Positions 16,894-25,687 are shown, numbered from the stretch's first letter. The stretch: 64,000 nt of DNA from Hymenobacter nivis (GCF_003149515.1 NZ_CP029145.1:2046001-2110000), one strand, 5' to 3'. The notes: a model not told the origin generated them from the letters alone. Translations and numbers: made by a program.

Positions 16894-17502
16894 TTGCTGC
16901 CCAAGGTCATCATGGGCGTCGACCCGGGCACCCAGATCATGGGCTACGCCGTCATCGAGGTGCGCGGGCAGCACGTCACGGTGCTCCGGTACGACGTCAT
17001 CAATATGAAAGCCCTCGGGTCGAACCATGCGGTAAAATTAAAGCGGATTTTCGACCGGATGATTGAGCTGATCGACGAGTTTCTGCCCGACGAGCTGGCC
17101 ATCGAGGCGCCGTTTTTTGGGGTGAACGTGCAAAGTATGCTCAAGCTGGGCCGGGCGCAGGGCGTGGCCATCGCCGCCTGCCTCTCCCGCCAGATTCCCT
17201 ACGTCGAGTACGCCCCCACCAAGGTGAAGCAGTCAGTCACCGGCTCGGGCAGCGCTACCAAGGAACACGTAGCCCACATGCTGCGCCAAACCCTGGCCCT
17301 GCCGCCCATCGCCGAGGCTCCCAAGCTGCTCGACGCGACCGACGCCCTGGCCGTAGCCCTGTGCCACCACTACCAAAAAGGTAACAACGCCACCGCCGCC
17401 GGCGGCAAAAGCTGGGGCAAGTTCCTGGCCGAAAACCCCGACCGCCTCAACGCCGCCACCACCAAAAAATCTACGCCCCGCGCCGCCAAAAAGGTGGTGT
17501 AA
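16894..17502 (+). CDS. ruvC: Crossover junction endodeoxyribonuclease RuvC
   Basis: A Holliday-junction resolvase of about 202 residues. The catalytic acidic residues are visible: GVDPGTQIMGYAVIEV (Asp near residue 9), LAIEAPFFGVNVQSMLKLG (Glu) and KLLDATDALAVALCHH (Asp pair). The TTG at 16894 gives MLPKVIMGVDPGT, which fits the family. ATG 16912 would cut off the first strand, and TTG 16852 adds a proline-rich leader. The tail after residue 165 is a Lys/Ala-rich extension. A TAACTTTG promoter-like box lies at 16745-16752. It acts with RuvAB in recombination and repair. Confidence 0.95.
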   Translation: MLPKVIMGVDPGTQIMGYAVIEVRGQHVTVLRYDVINMKALGSNHAVKLKRIFDRMIELIDEFLPDELAIEAPFFGVNVQSMLKLGRAQGVAIAACLSRQIPYVEYAPTKVKQSVTGSGSATKEHVAHMLRQTLALPPIAEAPKLLDATDALAVALCHHYQKGNNATAAGGKSWGKFLAENPDRLNAATTKKSTPRAAKKVV

Positions 17503-17509
17503 CGCGGAC

Positions 17510-17659
17510 TTTGTAGTTCGCGGCTCTCGCTTCGTCCTGCCGATTATCGTTGGGTGACCGTTCAGAGCCGCGGACTATAACCGAAGGTCAGCGAAGCTAA
17601 AGTTCGCGCTACGGATGCACGGTCACCGGTAGGACGAAGCGAGAGCCGCGGACTACAAA
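17510..17659. repeat. 150-bp inverted-repeat element (TGTAGTTCGCG family)
   Basis: About 32-bp arms at 17510-17542 and 17628-17659 pair with two mismatches and are built on TTTGTAGTTCGCGGCTCTCG. Related words occur at 4666-4680 and 52.96-53.07 kb. It occupies the ruvC-phzF intergenic gap between convergent genes, together with partial iterations up to about 17720. Confidence 0.7.
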
Positions 17660-17725
17660 GCCCGCGCTACAAGTGCACGATTACCGGCGGGACGAAGCGA
17701 GTGGCGCAGACTCGCAGCGTCCACG

Positions 17726-18550
17726 CTACAAGCCGGGTAAGTTGTGCAGGGCCCCCACTAAGTAGGTTACGGCATAGCCGCCGATGTCCACCCGGTCGCC
17801 GCGCAGGCGGCACCACAGCTCGCCACCGCGGGCCGATTCCTGGCGGGCAAACAGCTCGGTTTTGCCCAGCTTGGCGGCCCAGAACGGGATGAGCGTGCTG
17901 TGGGCCGAACCGGTGACGGGGTCTTCGGGCACGCCCACTTCGGGGGCAAAAAAGCGCGACACAAAATCGACGCCGGCGGTACCGGGCGCGGTGGCCACCA
18001 AGCCGATGTAACCCAGCGCCACCAGGGCCCCGAAGTCGGGTTGCAGGGCCAGCACCTCGTCGGCGGTGGCAAACTCAACCACCAAATCGCGCGCGGCTAG
18101 TACGGCCCGCGGCACGGCCGCGCCGGGGCCCAGCGCCTGCGTAAGCACGGCCGGCACCTCGTCGGGCGCCAGCGGCCGGGGCGGGCGGCTGGGGAAATCG
18201 AGTGTGCGGCGGCCGTCGGCTTCGCGGCGCACGCGCAACGGGCCGCTCTGGCTCTGGAACACGATTTCGGACTTGGCGAAGCCGCGCTCGTTCCACAGCA
18301 CGTGGGCCGTGGCCAGGGTGGCGTGCCCGCACAGGTCAATCTCGAACGTGGGCGTGAACCAGCGCAGGTGGAAATCGGCTTCCTGACCTTGCAAAGGCAC
18401 GAAAAAGGCGGTTTCGGCCAGGTTGTTTTCGGCGGCAATCTGCTGCATCAGCGCGTCGGGCAGCCACGCATCAAGCGGGCACACGGCGGCGGGGTTACCG
18501 GCAAAAGCGCGGCGGGCAAAAGCATCGACCTGGTAGATGGGAATGGACAT
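17726..18550 (-). CDS. PhzF family isomerase/epimerase
   Basis: A 274-residue PhzF-fold enzyme. The start ATG at 18550 gives MSIPIYQVDAFARRAFAGNP, and the GNPAAV motif at 19-24 is typical. ENNLAETAFF carries the catalytic Glu at about residue 46. DLCGHATLATAHVL and EDPVTGSAHSTLIPFWA are the mirror-image motifs of the two half-domains. Members isomerise small acids such as the phenazine precursor, but most bacterial copies have unknown substrates and there are no phenazine genes here. An earlier in-frame start at 18589 would add a poor leader. It is monocistronic as far as can be seen. Confidence 0.88.
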   Translation of the reverse strand: MSIPIYQVDAFARRAFAGNPAAVCPLDAWLPDALMQQIAAENNLAETAFFVPLQGQEADFHLRWFTPTFEIDLCGHATLATAHVLWNERGFAKSEIVFQSQSGPLRVRREADGRRTLDFPSRPPRPLAPDEVPAVLTQALGPGAAVPRAVLAARDLVVEFATADEVLALQPDFGALVALGYIGLVATAPGTAGVDFVSRFFAPEVGVPEDPVTGSAHSTLIPFWAAKLGKTELFARQESARGGELWCRLRGDRVDIGGYAVTYLVGALHNLPGL

Positions 18551-18647
18551 GGCAAAGGGAAAAGTGGGGCGCACACCGGGCGGCGGCACGGCGCAAAGAT
18601 GCGCCCGCGCCGCGGGCTGCCGGGGCCCCGCGCCGGCCGCCGCCCCG

Positions 18648-19403
18648 CTACTGCGCCAGGAACCGGGTAATCCACCCGTTTATTTCCTGCTGCTGGGTGG
18701 GCGTGGCGCCGTCCCACATGTCGTTGTGGATGATAGCCGGCAGCCGCACTACGGCACTGCCAAAACGGCGCTGCTCGGCCGGCGAAGGCACTACGCCGCT
18801 ATCGGCCACCTGGTCGCTCGAACGCAGCGACAGCACCCGGGGCTGGCGCGCGCGCAGAAACGGCATCCGGCGGTTGTCGAGCGACACCACGCGCCGCACC
18901 AGCGCCGGGTGCTCCTGGGCGAAGAGCATGGCCGGGTCGCCGCCGTTGGAATGGCCCACCAGCAACAGCTGGCCGAAGTCGACACGGGGGTATTTCTTCC
19001 GCAACTTCTGCCGCACAAACAGGATGTTCTGCACCCTGCGCTCCCGGTTGGGGCGGCGCACCACCTGCGGGGGCCCCACGGTGGGGATGGGCACATCGGT
19101 GGGCAACTCGTGCTGGATGCTGGCCACGAAGTAGCCGTGCGCCACCAAGCTGCGGGCGATGAACGAATACGCCGTGTTCTGCCCACCGTAGCCGTGGCTG
19201 AGGATAGCGGCCTTCAACCGCGTGTTGGGGCCCCAGCCGCCGAGGAATTACAGCGCCACCGGCACGGCCCGCTGGCGGGCACCGTCGAACAGCGCGAGGC
19301 TGTCGGTGAGCATTTCGGCCGGGGCGGCGCTGGCCGGCGCGGCGCGATGAGGGCTGGTGGCGCAGCTAGCTGTGAGCAGGGCCAGGAAAACGAGGAATTT
19401 CAC
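18648..19403 (-). pseudogene. Lipoprotein alpha/beta-hydrolase (esterase), broken by one stop
   Basis: The frame starts at a GTG (19401-19403) with a lipoprotein signal (FLALLTASCATS), continues through SLALFDGARQRAVPVAL, meets a TAA at 19248-19250, and goes on in the same frame as FLGGWGPNTRLKAAILSHGY to the end. The hydrolase part has LSHGYGG (oxyanion region), LLVGHSNGGD (the GxSxG nucleophile) and IHNDMWDG (possible catalytic His). Without the TAA the product would be about 251 residues. Restart inside the gene could yield a 189-residue protein lacking the signal, which is unlikely to work. A sequencing error cannot be excluded. Confidence 0.75.
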
Positions 19404-19415
19404 GCGGCGGTGGGG

Positions 19416-19823
19416 CTAGCGAGCCGGCAGCTGGGCCGGGTCATGCGGATTAACCACCAGCAACCCCGCGATTCACTGGGAATCCACCGCATTTCGAGTC
19501 AGCAGTGGCAGCCCGTGTATTAAGGCCGTGGCGGCAATGATGGCATCGGGCAGCTTGATGCGGTGCTGCTGGCGCAATAGAATGGTTTGCTGGACGACGG
19601 GCTCATCGAGGGGTAAAATGATTGTCGCCGCGATGAAATCTTCCAACAATTGCAGGTCTGCCGGACTGCCAAGCCAAGAAAGCAGCTCTATCTACACTAC
19701 CACAGACATGGCCATGCCGCCCTCATCGAGCGCCTGCTGAAACCAGGCGGTGCTCGCTGCAGGCAGCTTATCGTTCAGAAAGTCAATTCCCGCGTTGGTA
19801 TCCGCTAAAACGTGCGTTCCCAT
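19416..19823 (-). pseudogene. VapC-type PIN-domain toxin, inactivated
   Basis: Read from the ATG at 19823, the frame gives THVLADTNAGIDFLND (first PIN Asp), WFQQALDEGGMAMSVVV, then a TAG at 19692-19694, then IELLSWLGSPADLQLLEDF, KLPDAIIAATALIHGLPLLT (the later acidic residues) and a TGA at 19473-19475 before IAGLLVVNPHDPAQLP and the final TAG. All family blocks are in one frame. Only the two stops break it, and the TGA is one transition from CGA. The ATG overlaps the end of the antitoxin gene, the classical vapBC layout. Confidence 0.85.
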
Positions 19824-20014
19824 TCTTGCCGCGCTTGTTCGGTGTGTTCCCGCAACTTACTAGCCGTGGCATCGCTCAGGCTGCCGGCCCATTTACGCTT
19901 GGCCGGTGCGGGCGCCTCGGCCGCGGGCACTACCCGCAGAATATGCAGCGCTTCCAACTGCCGCAACAGCTCGTAAGCTTGCTCGCTCAGGGGTTCGATG
20001 AGGATAGGGGGCAT
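19805..20014 (-). CDS. VapB-like antitoxin, intact, beside a dead toxin
   Basis: A 69-residue protein from the ATG at 20014 (a GTG five codons earlier lies in the flanking repeat and is less likely). The N-terminal half should form the DNA-binding and dimer unit (ILIEPLSEQAYELLRQLEAL). The C-terminal half ends KWAGSLSDATASKLREHTEQ followed by ARQEWERTF, the pattern of Bacteroidota antitoxins paired with PIN toxins. Its stop overlaps the VapC start. With the toxin inactivated it may be a free antitoxin or simply not yet decayed. Upstream is a palindromic element that may have altered its promoter. Confidence 0.75.
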   Translation of the reverse strand: MPPILIEPLSEQAYELLRQLEALHILRVVPAAEAPAPAKRKWAGSLSDATASKLREHTEQARQEWERTF

Positions 20015-20016
20015 AG

Positions 20017-20156
20017 TTACACTCGTCACGAAGTAGGGTGCGGGGCTTGCCCCCGCCCGTCGTGGAACGAAAGCCGACGGAACCGTTCAAGGACGGGCGG
20101 GGGCAAGCCCCGCACCCTACTCCGTTTTCGCATTCCACTTCGTGAGCAGTATAAAA
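20017..20156. repeat. Palindromic element, repeat family A, copy 1
   Basis: A roughly 140-bp unit with ends ACTCGTCACGAAGTAGGG and TTCCACTTCGTGAGCAGTAT. The long inner inverted repeat is built on GCGGGGCTTGCCCCCGCCCG around a short AACCGTTC/GAACG centre. Two more copies lie at 27063-27200 and 27207-27344. It ends a few bases from the vapB start. Confidence 0.8.
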
Positions 20157-20279
20157 ACTGATTTTCGTTGCCCTGAGATACCAGCGCAACGGCTGCGGTT
20201 CGATACACAACGCCTGAGTAGTTAACGCGGGGCTGGTTGTGAGCGTAAACTACGCGCTCCACCCAAACCCGTATCCGCC

Positions 20280-20552
20280 GTGCCCACCAATTACCAACCC
20301 ATTGCCTGCGGCTTCTACGACATACTGAAAGCGGCAGCCACCCGCCAGCAGCCCGTGTACTTACAGTATTTCAACGACTTGCGGCAACTGTGCCAGGAGT
20401 CGGTGGCCATTAAAACGTTCGTCACCCGCGACCATGCCGAGTACGCGCAGCTGGCCTCGGGCAGCGAGGTGCGGCTCGACCACATCATCCGCATAGACGA
20501 CACGGCCGCGCCGGCCTTCGCCGACTACCCCGATTTCCGCTGCGGCTGCTAG
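20280..20552 (+). CDS. Rho-binding antiterminator (Rof)-like small protein
   Basis: 90 residues from a GTG. The opening NYQPIACGFYDILKAAATRQ matches the YxPIxCxxYDxLE pattern of Rof/YaeO, which binds Rho and inhibits termination, and the rest (VYLQYFNDLRQLCQESVAIK, then VRLDHIIRIDD) has the alternating strand pattern of that small beta-barrel. It is somewhat longer than E. coli Rof. No partner genes are adjacent and it is convergent with the radical SAM pseudogene. Confidence in the fold is moderate and in the function low. Confidence 0.5.
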   Translation: MPTNYQPIACGFYDILKAAATRQQPVYLQYFNDLRQLCQESVAIKTFVTRDHAEYAQLASGSEVRLDHIIRIDDTAAPAFADYPDFRCGC

Positions 20553-20570
20553 GGCCCCGGCGCGGGGGCC

Positions 20571-21710
20571 CTACGTCCAGTACTGGATGGGCGCGTGAGG
20601 GAAACGCCGCTGCCATTCGGCGCAGAACCAAGTCTTTAGCTCCTTCATGGTGGGCGGGTTGTACACATATTTCAGGCCCCCGAACTTGTTGCGCTTCACG
20701 GCGCGGTCGGTTTCGCTGAGGTCGAGGGTGGTGCCGGGGTACCAGCCGAGCAGCACCTCCTTGGAGCCGGGCGTGAAGCGGTGCGTGACGAACTCCACGG
20801 TGAGGTCGCAGTCGAAATCGAAGGCCGCGCGCACGCGGTCCAGCAGCTCGCCGTAGTGCCGCTGCCAGTCGGGCAGGGGCATGATGGGGGCCAGCAGCAC
20901 GCCCACCGGGTAGCCGCCGCCGCCCTGCGCCACCGGCAGCGCCAGCTTGCGCAGGGCACGGATGCGGGCCTCGATGCTGGCCGTGCCGCCCTCCAGCTGC
21001 CGGGCCAGGGGCTCGGCGTTGAGGGAGGCGCGGGCGCGGGTGTGGCCGCGGTGGGGCAGGCCCAGCAGGCTTTCCACGTGGTCGTACTTGCTCACGAAGC
21101 GCAGGCGCCCCCCCTCGCGGCCGGCGAAGTAGCGCACGGTTTCGGCCAGGGCCCCGGTGAGGTGCTCGATGCCCAGCACGTCGGTGTAGCAACTGGCCTC
21201 GAAGCTCACGGGGCGGTCGGCGCGCTCATATACCTGGGTGTTGGCCAGCAGTTTGGGCAGGTTGGCGAAGGCGCGTACCACGGGCGGCCCGCTAAGGCTA
21301 CCGGCCAGGTAGCAGTACTGGCAGTGGGCGGGGCAGCCTTTGGCCAGGTTGAGCTGGAAGTTGGCCGAGGGCGGGGTGGGCTGGAGGCGCAGGGCCCCGG
21401 CGGGGGCGTTCACGACGGCCAGCGTGGTTTTGGCGGTGCGGTAGGTGGCGCGCTCGTCGTCGCCCCGCAGGCCGGTGAGGCGGTTGCTTTTCAGCAGCTC
21501 AATGTCGAGGTTCAGGGCCGTGGCGCGGGCCAGGATTTGCTGGCCGTAGTCCTCCTGCAAGGCGTCGGGAGTAAAGAGCACACGCTTGGGCAGCTACAGC
21601 TTGGCGCCATGCGTGCGCGGAGCCGTAGCATCGGCGGAAACGTCGGCGAGCACCGGCGCGGCCACTGGCATCGGGGCGTTGAGAACGGGCAAAAAGAGGT
21701 CGGTCTGCAT
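20571..21710 (-). pseudogene. Spore photoproduct lyase-like radical SAM protein, interrupted by an amber codon
   Basis: The frame begins at the ATG at 21708-21710 (MQTDLFLPVLNAPMPVA), meets a TAG at 21594-21596 in the context GAKL-stop-LPKRVLFTPDAL, and then runs 336 further residues without a fault. In relatives that position is a Trp (WLPKRV), one G-to-A change from TAG. The body has the radical SAM cluster CPAHCQYCYLAG, SFEASCYTDVLGIEH, FVSKYDHVESLL and VEFVTHRFTPGSKEVLLGWY. Such proteins use SAM and a 4Fe-4S cluster, and in Bacillus split the UV spore photoproduct. A restart at the GTG at 21581 would keep the catalytic part, so some activity is conceivable. Confidence 0.75.
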
Positions 21711-21833
21711 TGGTTATTAAACACTCCGGGCCGTACAATAGGTCCTTTCAGCGAACACTCTTCTTTTGTTTTATTTGTTGGATATCAGTATATTAAACAA
21801 GTATTTATCGGGAAAAAGTAAATAAATCAGGTC

Positions 21834-21924
21834 GTCATGCTGAGCGCAGCCGAAGCATCTCTCCCGCTGACTAAATCATGGATTACTGCCGCGGGAGAGA
21901 TGCTTCGACAGGCTCAGCATGACG
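21834..21924. repeat. Inverted-repeat element (GTCATGCTGAGCGCAGC family), copy 1
   Basis: Arms GTCATGCTGAGCGCAGCC and TTCGACAGGCTCAGCATGAC flank a GCATCTCTCCCGC / GCGGGAGAGATGC inner stem. Further copies are at 21981-22069 and 38387-38482. The roughly 400-bp gap 21711-22124 holds only these two elements and AT-rich sequence. Confidence 0.8.
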
Positions 21925-21980
21925 GCCTTTTGGTCACCGTATAATGGCTCTTAATTAATAAAATTCAGAAAAAATAGGCC

Positions 21981-22069
21981 GTTATGCTGAGCGTAGCGAA
22001 GCATCTTTCCCGCACCAGCAACTATGATTAGTAACACCAGAAAGATGCTTCGCTGCGCTCAGCATGACG
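21981..22069. repeat. Inverted-repeat element (GTCATGCTGAGCGCAGC family), copy 2
   Basis: GTTATGCTGAGCGTAGCGAA pairs with TTCGCTGCGCTCAGCATGAC, with an inner AGCATCTTTC/GAAAGATGCT stem. The centre differs from copy 1 while the arms are kept, as expected for a mobile or structurally selected hairpin. Confidence 0.8.
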
Positions 22070-22124
22070 GCCTTTGAATACCACCTTAACATTGCTTTTC
22101 CCCAAAACTCCCTTCCCCCTCCTC

Positions 22125-22643
22125 ATGTCCCTTCCCGCCCCTGCCCCGCTCATCCTCACCCTGGCCCTCGATGCTGAATCGCAAGCGTATTTCGACGAGC
22201 TGCGCCGCCAGCACTTCCCGCCCAAAATCAACTACTTGGCCGCGCACGTTACGCTGTTCCACCACTTACCGGGGGAGGACGAGGCGCGGCTGAAAACCGA
22301 GCTGGCCGACGCTTGCCGCGCGCTGGGGGCCCTGCCGATGCAGGTGGCCAGCCTGCGCTCGTTGGGCCGCGGGGTAGCCTTCAACCTGGAAAACGCCGAA
22401 CTGCGCGCCCTGCACCGCCGCCTGCAAACGGCCTGGGGCCCGCGCCTCACGCCCCAGGACCAGCAGAAGCTCCAGCCCCACATCACCGTGCAAAACAAGG
22501 TGGACCCCACCGCGGCCTGCCAGCTGCTGGCCGGCTTGCAGGCCGATTTCCAGCCCTTCGCCGCCACTGGCACCGGCCTGAAGCTGTGGGCCTACCGCGG
22601 GGGGCCCTGGGAGCTGCGGGCCGAATTCGCCTTCGCGGGCTGA
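22125..22643 (+). CDS. 2'-5' RNA ligase family protein (LigT/2H phosphoesterase)
   Basis: A 172-residue protein with the two HxT motifs that define 2H phosphoesterases: AAHVTLFHHL near residue 44 and QPHITVQNKV near 121. The start ATG at 22125 gives MSLPAPAPLILTLALDAESQ and avoids a longer leader that lies partly in the upstream repeat. Members hydrolyse cyclic phosphodiesters or act on 2'-5' RNA linkages; the in vivo substrate is generally unknown. It stands alone between repeats. Confidence 0.82.
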   Translation: MSLPAPAPLILTLALDAESQAYFDELRRQHFPPKINYLAAHVTLFHHLPGEDEARLKTELADACRALGALPMQVASLRSLGRGVAFNLENAELRALHRRLQTAWGPRLTPQDQQKLQPHITVQNKVDPTAACQLLAGLQADFQPFAATGTGLKLWAYRGGPWELRAEFAFAG

Positions 22644-22874
22644 GTAGCCGTGCAAAAGTGAACGAGCTCTCATTTGTTAGTCAACAACTTATAAATCAGT
22701 CAACAAATGATAACTAACGACTGACAACTTAGCGCAGCTTTCCGGTCCGTATATCGTCTGGCCGCTGCCGGTCCGCCGGCTTTTTCAGCCGGCCGGCCGA
22801 TTCTCGTCAGGGAAAATAAGCGGCGGCTAGCCGACCGGGCCGTACACGAACCTGAAAACTGCGCTAATAGGCCG

Positions 22875-24404
22875 CTACTGGCCCTGCCAGGCGGCCAGCT
22901 CGGCTTGCTGCTCACGGCGCGCCAGGGCCTGTACAGCCGCGTCGGGCCCCCGGCCGACGATGATGAGCGTGCCGTGCTCACGGGCGTAGGGGTTAGTAAC
23001 TGTACCGGCGCGGTAGTAAGTGGCGAAGTGCGACGCGAGCTCGGGGTGGAATTCGTCATCGATGATGATGGCGGCGCGATACGTTTGCGGGGCGGGCCAC
23101 CAGAGCAGGAAGCTGCCGTTGGTGCTCTGGGCCGGAGGCATGGGGCGGTGGCGGTTGTAGTAGTTGATGGCGCTGGCCTGGCCGTAGTTGGCGCACTTGA
23201 TGAGGGTATGGGCGCGCACCGAATCGGGCAGGGACTGGTAGGCGGCCCAGGTTTTGTCGGCCAATTCGCGCCAGCCCAGCATGTCGGCGTAGTCCTGGGG
23301 CAGGGCGTGGTCGCGGCCGTCTTCCCAGCGGTAGAAGCCCAGGCCGGCGTAGCGCGGGCGCAGGGCCAGCATCCCGGCGGGCCCCACCACGGGGTAGATG
23401 AATGGGAAAATGCGCGCCAGCAGCACCAGCGGCAGGGCCACCAGCGCCGGCCGCAGCACGGCTTTCCAGCGGGAGTTTTGCAGCCGGGCCGCCCACCACA
23501 CCGCCCCGAAGCTGAACAGCACCGGGTAGTAGCCCAGGGCGTAGTAGTCTTTGCCGTGCAGGGCCGCCAGTAGGCCCACGCCCAGCACCGGTACCCAGCC
23601 CAGCGCCCGGTACTCCCGAAACGCGCGCCCCACCAGCAGGGCCCCCAGCCCCGGCACCCACACCCACACGGCTCCCAGGCACATAAGCAGCTGCATTTTC
23701 CAGAACGTACCGGCCCCGATGTGCACCAGCTGGCCATCGTGCAGCAGCTGCATGTGGTGGCGCACCGGCAAGCCGTGGGCCAGCTGCCAGGCCAGGTTGG
23801 GGCCCCAAAGCAGCAGCGCCAGCCCCAGCGCGCCCCAGAAGTGGCGGTTCCGTAGCAGCCGGCGGGCGGGCGTGAGCAGCAGGGCCCCCACCAGCGCCGC
23901 CCCGAAAAACAGCGTCGTGTACTTGTTCAGCATCCCCAGCCCCAGGCCCACGCCCAGCCCGTACAGGGCCCCGGGCCGCTCCGTGTGCAGGTAGCGCGCC
24001 AGGCAGTAAAGGCAGAACACGAACCCAAATACCTCGAACGAGTTGGGCTGAAACAGCAAATTGAGCCGGGCGAAGGCCGTGCCCAGGTAGCAGGTGCCGG
24101 CCAGGCCCCCCGCAAACCAGCCACCGCCCAGCCGCTGCGCCAGCCGCACCACCAGGTACACGGTGGCCGCGCCCCACAGAAACGGCCAGAACTTCACGGC
24201 CCAAAAATCGCCGCCCGCCGCGTTGGTCAGCCAGGCCTGGGCCGCCGTCAGGGGCGGCACTTCGAGGTAGCCCCAGGCCAGGTGCCGGCCGTGGGCCAGG
24301 TACAGGTACTCATCGCGCTGCAACTCGTACAACGGGCTGAGCAGCACGTAGCCTGAGATAAACTTGACCAGGGCAAACAGCAGGGGCAGCCAGCGCGTTT
24401 TCAT
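22875..24404 (-). CDS. Glycosyltransferase family 39-type membrane protein
   Basis: A 509-residue, multi-span GT-C transferase. The start ATG at 24404 gives MKTRWLPLLFALVKFISGYV. SPLYELQRDEYLYLAHGRHL at about residues 22-41 contains the first-loop Asp typical of ArnT/PMT-like enzymes, followed by YLEVPPLTAAQAWLTN. About ten further membrane helices and a soluble C-terminal domain (LPDSVRAHTLIKCANYGQAS, then FLLWWPAPQTYRA) follow. It should transfer a sugar from a polyprenyl-phosphate donor to lipid or protein on the periplasmic face. The 231 bp upstream of its 3' end contain only short TCAACAAATGATAAC-type repeats. Confidence 0.82.
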   Translation of the reverse strand: MKTRWLPLLFALVKFISGYVLLSPLYELQRDEYLYLAHGRHLAWGYLEVPPLTAAQAWLTNAAGGDFWAVKFWPFLWGAATVYLVVRLAQRLGGGWFAGGLAGTCYLGTAFARLNLLFQPNSFEVFGFVFCLYCLARYLHTERPGALYGLGVGLGLGMLNKYTTLFFGAALVGALLLTPARRLLRNRHFWGALGLALLLWGPNLAWQLAHGLPVRHHMQLLHDGQLVHIGAGTFWKMQLLMCLGAVWVWVPGLGALLVGRAFREYRALGWVPVLGVGLLAALHGKDYYALGYYPVLFSFGAVWWAARLQNSRWKAVLRPALVALPLVLLARIFPFIYPVVGPAGMLALRPRYAGLGFYRWEDGRDHALPQDYADMLGWRELADKTWAAYQSLPDSVRAHTLIKCANYGQASAINYYNRHRPMPPAQSTNGSFLLWWPAPQTYRAAIIIDDEFHPELASHFATYYRAGTVTNPYAREHGTLIIVGRGPDAAVQALARREQQAELAAWQGQ

Positions 24405-24501
24405 GCGGGCAAGGTAGGGGCCCCACGGCTTTTGCAACGGCGTACCGAACGAGCTTTGTTGGTTTGCCCGGTCGCCGGGGTTAATGGCGGCGGGCCCGGA
24501 C

Positions 24502-24924
24502 CTAGCGATGCACAAACTGGTGCAGCAGGTTCAGCAGCACCGGGGAGGCAGCCGGGGCGTGGCTGGCTAAGAAGCCGGCACCGGCAGGGTTAAGGTAGCC
24601 ATCGATGGCCACCTCGCTGGCCGGGGAAGTGTGCAGAAAGCCCATGTGCCAGCCGGGGAAGGTGCGGGCGGTGAGTGGGCCGTCGGCCAGCACGTGCAGG
24701 CGGCGGTAGCGTAGGTCGCGGGCAATGGGGCCGTAGTAAAGCTCGTGCACCGTGGCTTCTGCGCCTTCCAGCAGCTACAAAAACAGGCCCTCGCTGTACA
24801 GCAGCAGGCCCGTTAGGCCGGTGGCTTGGTTGCGGGGCCAGGCCTACGCCAACAGCGCCCGCAGCACATCATCACTGAAGGGCTGGACGGCGGTGCTGAC
24901 GTAGATTAATTGATGCAGGCACAT
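24502..24924 (-). pseudogene. BLUF-domain blue-light sensor, with two in-frame amber codons
   Basis: From the ATG at 24922-24924 the frame reads MCLHQLIYVSTAVQPFSDD (with the flavin-bonding Tyr), a TAG at 24844-24846, AWPRNQATGLTGLLLYSEGL (with the conserved Asn), a TAG at 24775-24777 in the position of the conserved Gln of FLQLLEGA, then TVHELYYGPIARDLRYRR and FPGWHMGF to the end. The total would be 140 residues, the normal length for a stand-alone BLUF protein that binds FAD and signals blue light. Both stops fit CAG-to-TAG transitions. A GTG inside the frame could only give the C-terminal half. Confidence 0.85.
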
Positions 24925-25358
24925 ACCAAGCGGTAGTGAGTGGCTCAGCCAATACACTAATTTATCGATTCTTTTGATGCTTTTCAACAGAAAACAGGCA
25001 CTCAGTAGGTGCCAGTCAGGCCGTTATTTTTCTTTAGTTCAGCTTTTCCGGGGCCCCGGCGCTGCCGCCCACGCCAGCAGCGGCCCGGCTAAGTGCAGGA
25101 AGTCCGCGCCCACGGCGCTCTAACAGTACCACCAGGCACTGCCTACGCGTTGCGCTGCGCACCCCGTTGGCCGCTGGCCCCAGCGCTGGGGCCCCGCCGC
25201 CGATTGGAAATGGGGGTCGCTGGCGCTTTCCTCCATCCCGTAACATATTTATTCCTAGATTCTTCTTTATTTATGGAAACTGGCGCGGATTTGCGCGCCT
25301 AACGCCTTTATTTTTACCCTACTAACTTTTTATCTATCGCTGTTCAACTTCTACCCGC
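24925..25358. other. Gene-free gap with possible gene relics
   Basis: No convincing gene. On the minus strand at about 25210-25040, a frame reads SAVGADFLHLAGPLLAWAAA with a stop before it, which may be the tail of a lost membrane protein, but I cannot assign it. The right part (25240-25358) is AT-rich and leads into the zinc-ribbon gene start. Confidence 0.4.
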
Positions 25359-25369
25359 ATGATTATTTA

Positions 25370-25471
25370 CTGATGTTACGCACCACTTTGACGGATTGCG
25401 TAGGAAGGGCATTTGCTGAAGCAGCTGGAGTCCCTTTCTGAAGCGTAGGCGCAATCAGTGCGTAACATCAG
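25370..25471. mobile_element. 102-bp MITE with 14-bp terminal inverted repeats and a 7-bp target duplication
   Basis: The ends are CTGATGTTACGCAC and its exact complement GTGCGTAACATCAG. The target duplication TTATTTA is present at 25363-25369 and 25472-25478. Removing the element and one duplication restores ATG-ATT-ATT-TAC-GGA-ACC-AAC. There is no coding capacity, so it depends on a transposase elsewhere. Confidence 0.88.
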
Positions 25472-25687
25472 TTATTTACGGAACCAACGGCGCGCACCTG
25501 CATACGGCACCGCTGCCCGGCATGGCCTGCCCGGCCTGCGCTACCCCCGAAGCGCTGCAACTCAGTTTATTCAGCCAATACGCCCACTCGTATTGGGTGC
25601 CGCTGTTTCCGCACAGCAAGCCCGCCGTGACGCAATGCACGCACTGCCAGCGCACGTAGGACGGACGACCTGGCCGTGCCAGCCGCC

